NCBI RefSeq assembly: GCF_000720325.1
Contig: NZ_JOJM01000107.1
Location: 1-14,107 of the forward strand
DNA: 14,107 bases
Source of the DNA: Streptomyces sp. NRRL B-1347
GTDB lineage: Bacteria; Actinomycetota; Actinomycetes; Streptomycetales; Streptomycetaceae
Direction: 5' to 3'
In this document: positions 12,728 to 14,107 of the stretch, one piece after another
How the letters are laid out: every line of letters starts with the position of its first letter
How positions within the stretch are numbered: position 1 is the stretch's first letter
Notes under the pieces: model-generated
Databases searched by the model: none
What the model saw: the letters and a program-made list of their open reading frames with translations, nothing else
What the model was told of the DNA's origin: nothing
Translations under genes and position numbers: made by a program

Positions 12728-13981
12728 ATGCCTCGTTGGAAAGCGCTGCCGGACGACCTCGACCCACAGGTCAGGGAGTTCGCCGGCCAGCTGCGCAGAC
12801 TCGTCGACGGCAGCGGGCTCAGCATCGCCGCCGTGGCGGACCGCACCGGCTACAGCAAGACGTCGTGGGAGCGCTATCTGAACGGGCGGCTGCTCGCCCC
12901 CAAGGGTGCGATCGTCGCGCTCGCCGAAGTCACCGGCACGCCCGCCGTGCACCTCGTCACCATGTGGGAGCTCGCGGAGCGCGCCTGGAGCCGCTCCGAG
13001 ATGCGGCACGACATGACGATGCAGGCCATCCGCATCTCCCAGGCCCGCGCGGCCCTCGGCGAAGTCGCCACGCCCAACCCGCCCAAGAGCAAGGGCGGCT
13101 CGGGCAAGGCCCGCGGCGGCGTCGGCGCGGTCACCGGCGTGGCGGGCCCCGCCGGGGTGTCCCCTACGGTGCCGCCGCGCCAGGAGAGCGCCCGGTACGG
13201 CACCCCTGCGGCGGCGCGGTCCGGGGCGGCCGAGGCCGGGGCGGGCGCGGGGCCCGGGACGGCGCCGTCGGCGGCTCCGCCCGCCTCCACCCCGTACTCC
13301 ACTTCTTCGTCCTCCGCCTCGTCCTCCGCGCCGTCCGCGTACGAGGCTTCGGCGACACCGCCCACGGCGGCGGCCTCCGCGCACGCCTCGGCCGCGACGG
13401 CGTACGGCGGCGGGGCGCGGGGCGTGACCGCGGCCCCCGTCGGCCCGGACGGGAAGTCGCCCGACGGGCAGCGGCGCAAGCGGAAGCTGACGATGTTCCT
13501 CGCGGGCGTCGTCGGCGCGCTCGTCGTCATAGGAGCGGCGGCGTTCCTCACCGGGGTCGGCAGGGGCGACAAGGACGGCGACAAGGCCAAGCCGTCCGCG
13601 ACCCCCACGACGTCCACGGCCGACCTGCCCGCCGGGGTCGAGTGCAACGGCGCCGCGTGCGCGGGCAAGGACCCCGAGAACATGGGCTGCGGCGGCGAGT
13701 TCGCCCGCACCACGGCGCGGGTCACCGTCGGTACGAAGACGCTCGTCGAGGTGCGCTACAGCAAGACCTGCGGGGCCGCGTGGGCGCGGATCACCCAGGC
13801 GAAGCCCGGGGACAAGGTGCAGATCAGGGGCTCGGACGCGGGGGCGGCGGGGCGGCAGAGCGGGACGGTCGGCGCGGCCGCGGACGTGGACGCGTACACG
13901 CCCATGGTGGCGGTGAAGTCGGGTACGCAGGCCAAGGCCTGCGCGACGCTTGCCTCCGGGCAGCGGGCCTGCACGAAGTAG
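12728..13981 (+). CDS. membrane-anchored helix-turn-helix regulator 4 with DUF2690-type outer domain
   Basis: The product is 417 residues. The helix-turn-helix spans about 20-72 (LRRLVDGSGLSIAAVADRT, GYSKTSWERYLNGR). A helical piece at 78-110 is followed by a disordered linker of about 135 residues rich in A, S, P and G (115-250, with a serine run at 191-200). A basic patch RRKRKL (249-254) precedes one membrane helix (about 254-275), marking the inside. The outer domain (about 306-417) has six cysteines, C306, C311, C321, C348, C405 and C415, in the same pattern as regulator 2, with NMGCGGEFARTTARV and LVEVRYSKTCGAAWARI. The start is fixed by the shared MPRWK-x-LP N-terminus and GGGGGAG just before the ATG. 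The far longer linker is the main difference from its paralogs. Confidence 0.92.
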   Translation: MPRWKALPDDLDPQVREFAGQLRRLVDGSGLSIAAVADRTGYSKTSWERYLNGRLLAPKGAIVALAEVTGTPAVHLVTMWELAERAWSRSEMRHDMTMQAIRISQARAALGEVATPNPPKSKGGSGKARGGVGAVTGVAGPAGVSPTVPPRQESARYGTPAAARSGAAEAGAGAGPGTAPSAAPPASTPYSTSSSSASSSAPSAYEASATPPTAAASAHASAATAYGGGARGVTAAPVGPDGKSPDGQRRKRKLTMFLAGVVGALVVIGAAAFLTGVGRGDKDGDKAKPSATPTTSTADLPAGVECNGAACAGKDPENMGCGGEFARTTARVTVGTKTLVEVRYSKTCGAAWARITQAKPGDKVQIRGSDAGAAGRQSGTVGAAADVDAYTPMVAVKSGTQAKACATLASGQRACTK

Positions 13982-14006
13982 CTGCCGCTCGCTGAAGGGG
14001 CTCCGG

Positions 14007-14029
14007 CCCGGGTCCCCTGCCCACCCGGG
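14007..14029 (+). terminator. possible terminator of regulator 4
   Basis: CCCGGGT (14007-14013) and ACCCGGG (14023-14029) form a 7-bp stem around 9 bases, 26 bases after the stop. The remaining bases to 14107 are GC-rich and hold no gene that I can support. Confidence 0.45.
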
Positions 14030-14107
14030 CACGCCCCGCCGAAGCCCCGCCCCACCCGGCGGGCCCGCCCCTGCGGAACGCCCGCCCGCTGCTGGCTTGG
14101 TCCCACC

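Noticed and set aside
9187..13981. Prophage repressors or toxin-antitoxin regulators
   Set aside because: All four helix-turn-helix proteins have a membrane helix and three have outer domains; there is no integrase, attachment site, DUF397 partner or toxin gene in the window.
11390..14032. 880-codon open frame on the minus strand across regulator 4 and the secreted gene
   Set aside because: It is a composition artefact running antisense to regulator 4 and in another frame of the secreted gene. It shows no domain and no plausible start.

Overview
The window is chromosomal DNA of a Streptomyces-type actinomycete. Base composition is extremely GC-rich, third codon positions in the real genes are almost all G or C, ribosome binding sites are G-rich (GGGGGAG, AGGAGGGG), and start codons include GTG. 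The order perM-like tail, purN, purH is the one known from actinobacterial chromosomes (mycobacterial perM-purN-purH). One gene carries a TTA codon, the rare codon that depends on the developmental tRNA bldA in Streptomyces.

Left part (1 to about 6.2 kb): core metabolism. A membrane-protein tail (2-367) faces a proline/glycine-rich membrane protein on the other strand (411-1262). The coupled purN-purH pair (1550-3762) performs late purine synthesis using 10-formyl-THF. It is closed by two perfect hairpins and faces an RDD membrane protein (3890-4525). Divergent from that is folD (4775-5632), which supplies 10-formyl-THF to PurN and PurH, followed by a DUF3017 membrane protein and a perfect terminator hairpin.

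Middle part (6.2 to 8.4 kb): a non-coding stretch of about 430 bases with several inverted repeats and a repeated 16-mer, then an overlapping histidine kinase/NarL-type response regulator pair that may be transcribed as a leaderless mRNA.

Right part (8.5 to 14.1 kb): the most unusual region. Four paralogous proteins (9187, 9972, 11227, 12728) share an N-terminal XRE-like helix-turn-helix with the signature T-x-Y-S-x-[ST]-S-W-[EQ]-R-Y-L-N, a low-complexity linker and one membrane helix. Three continue into an extracellular domain: a peptidoglycan-binding domain in the first, a six-cysteine DUF2690-type domain in the second and fourth. The third has lost its outer domain and runs antisense into a convergent gene. 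Two are divergent from small Sec-exported proteins: a four-cysteine protein with tendamistat-like cysteine spacing (8499-8891) and a peptidoglycan-binding-like protein (11746-12330). The two divergent promoter regions share five short blocks in the same order, including the palindrome TGGGAYGTCCCA.

This looks like a locally expanded set of membrane-anchored one-component regulators with secreted partner proteins, possibly watching the cell wall. The architecture is read from the sequence; the sensing role is inference.
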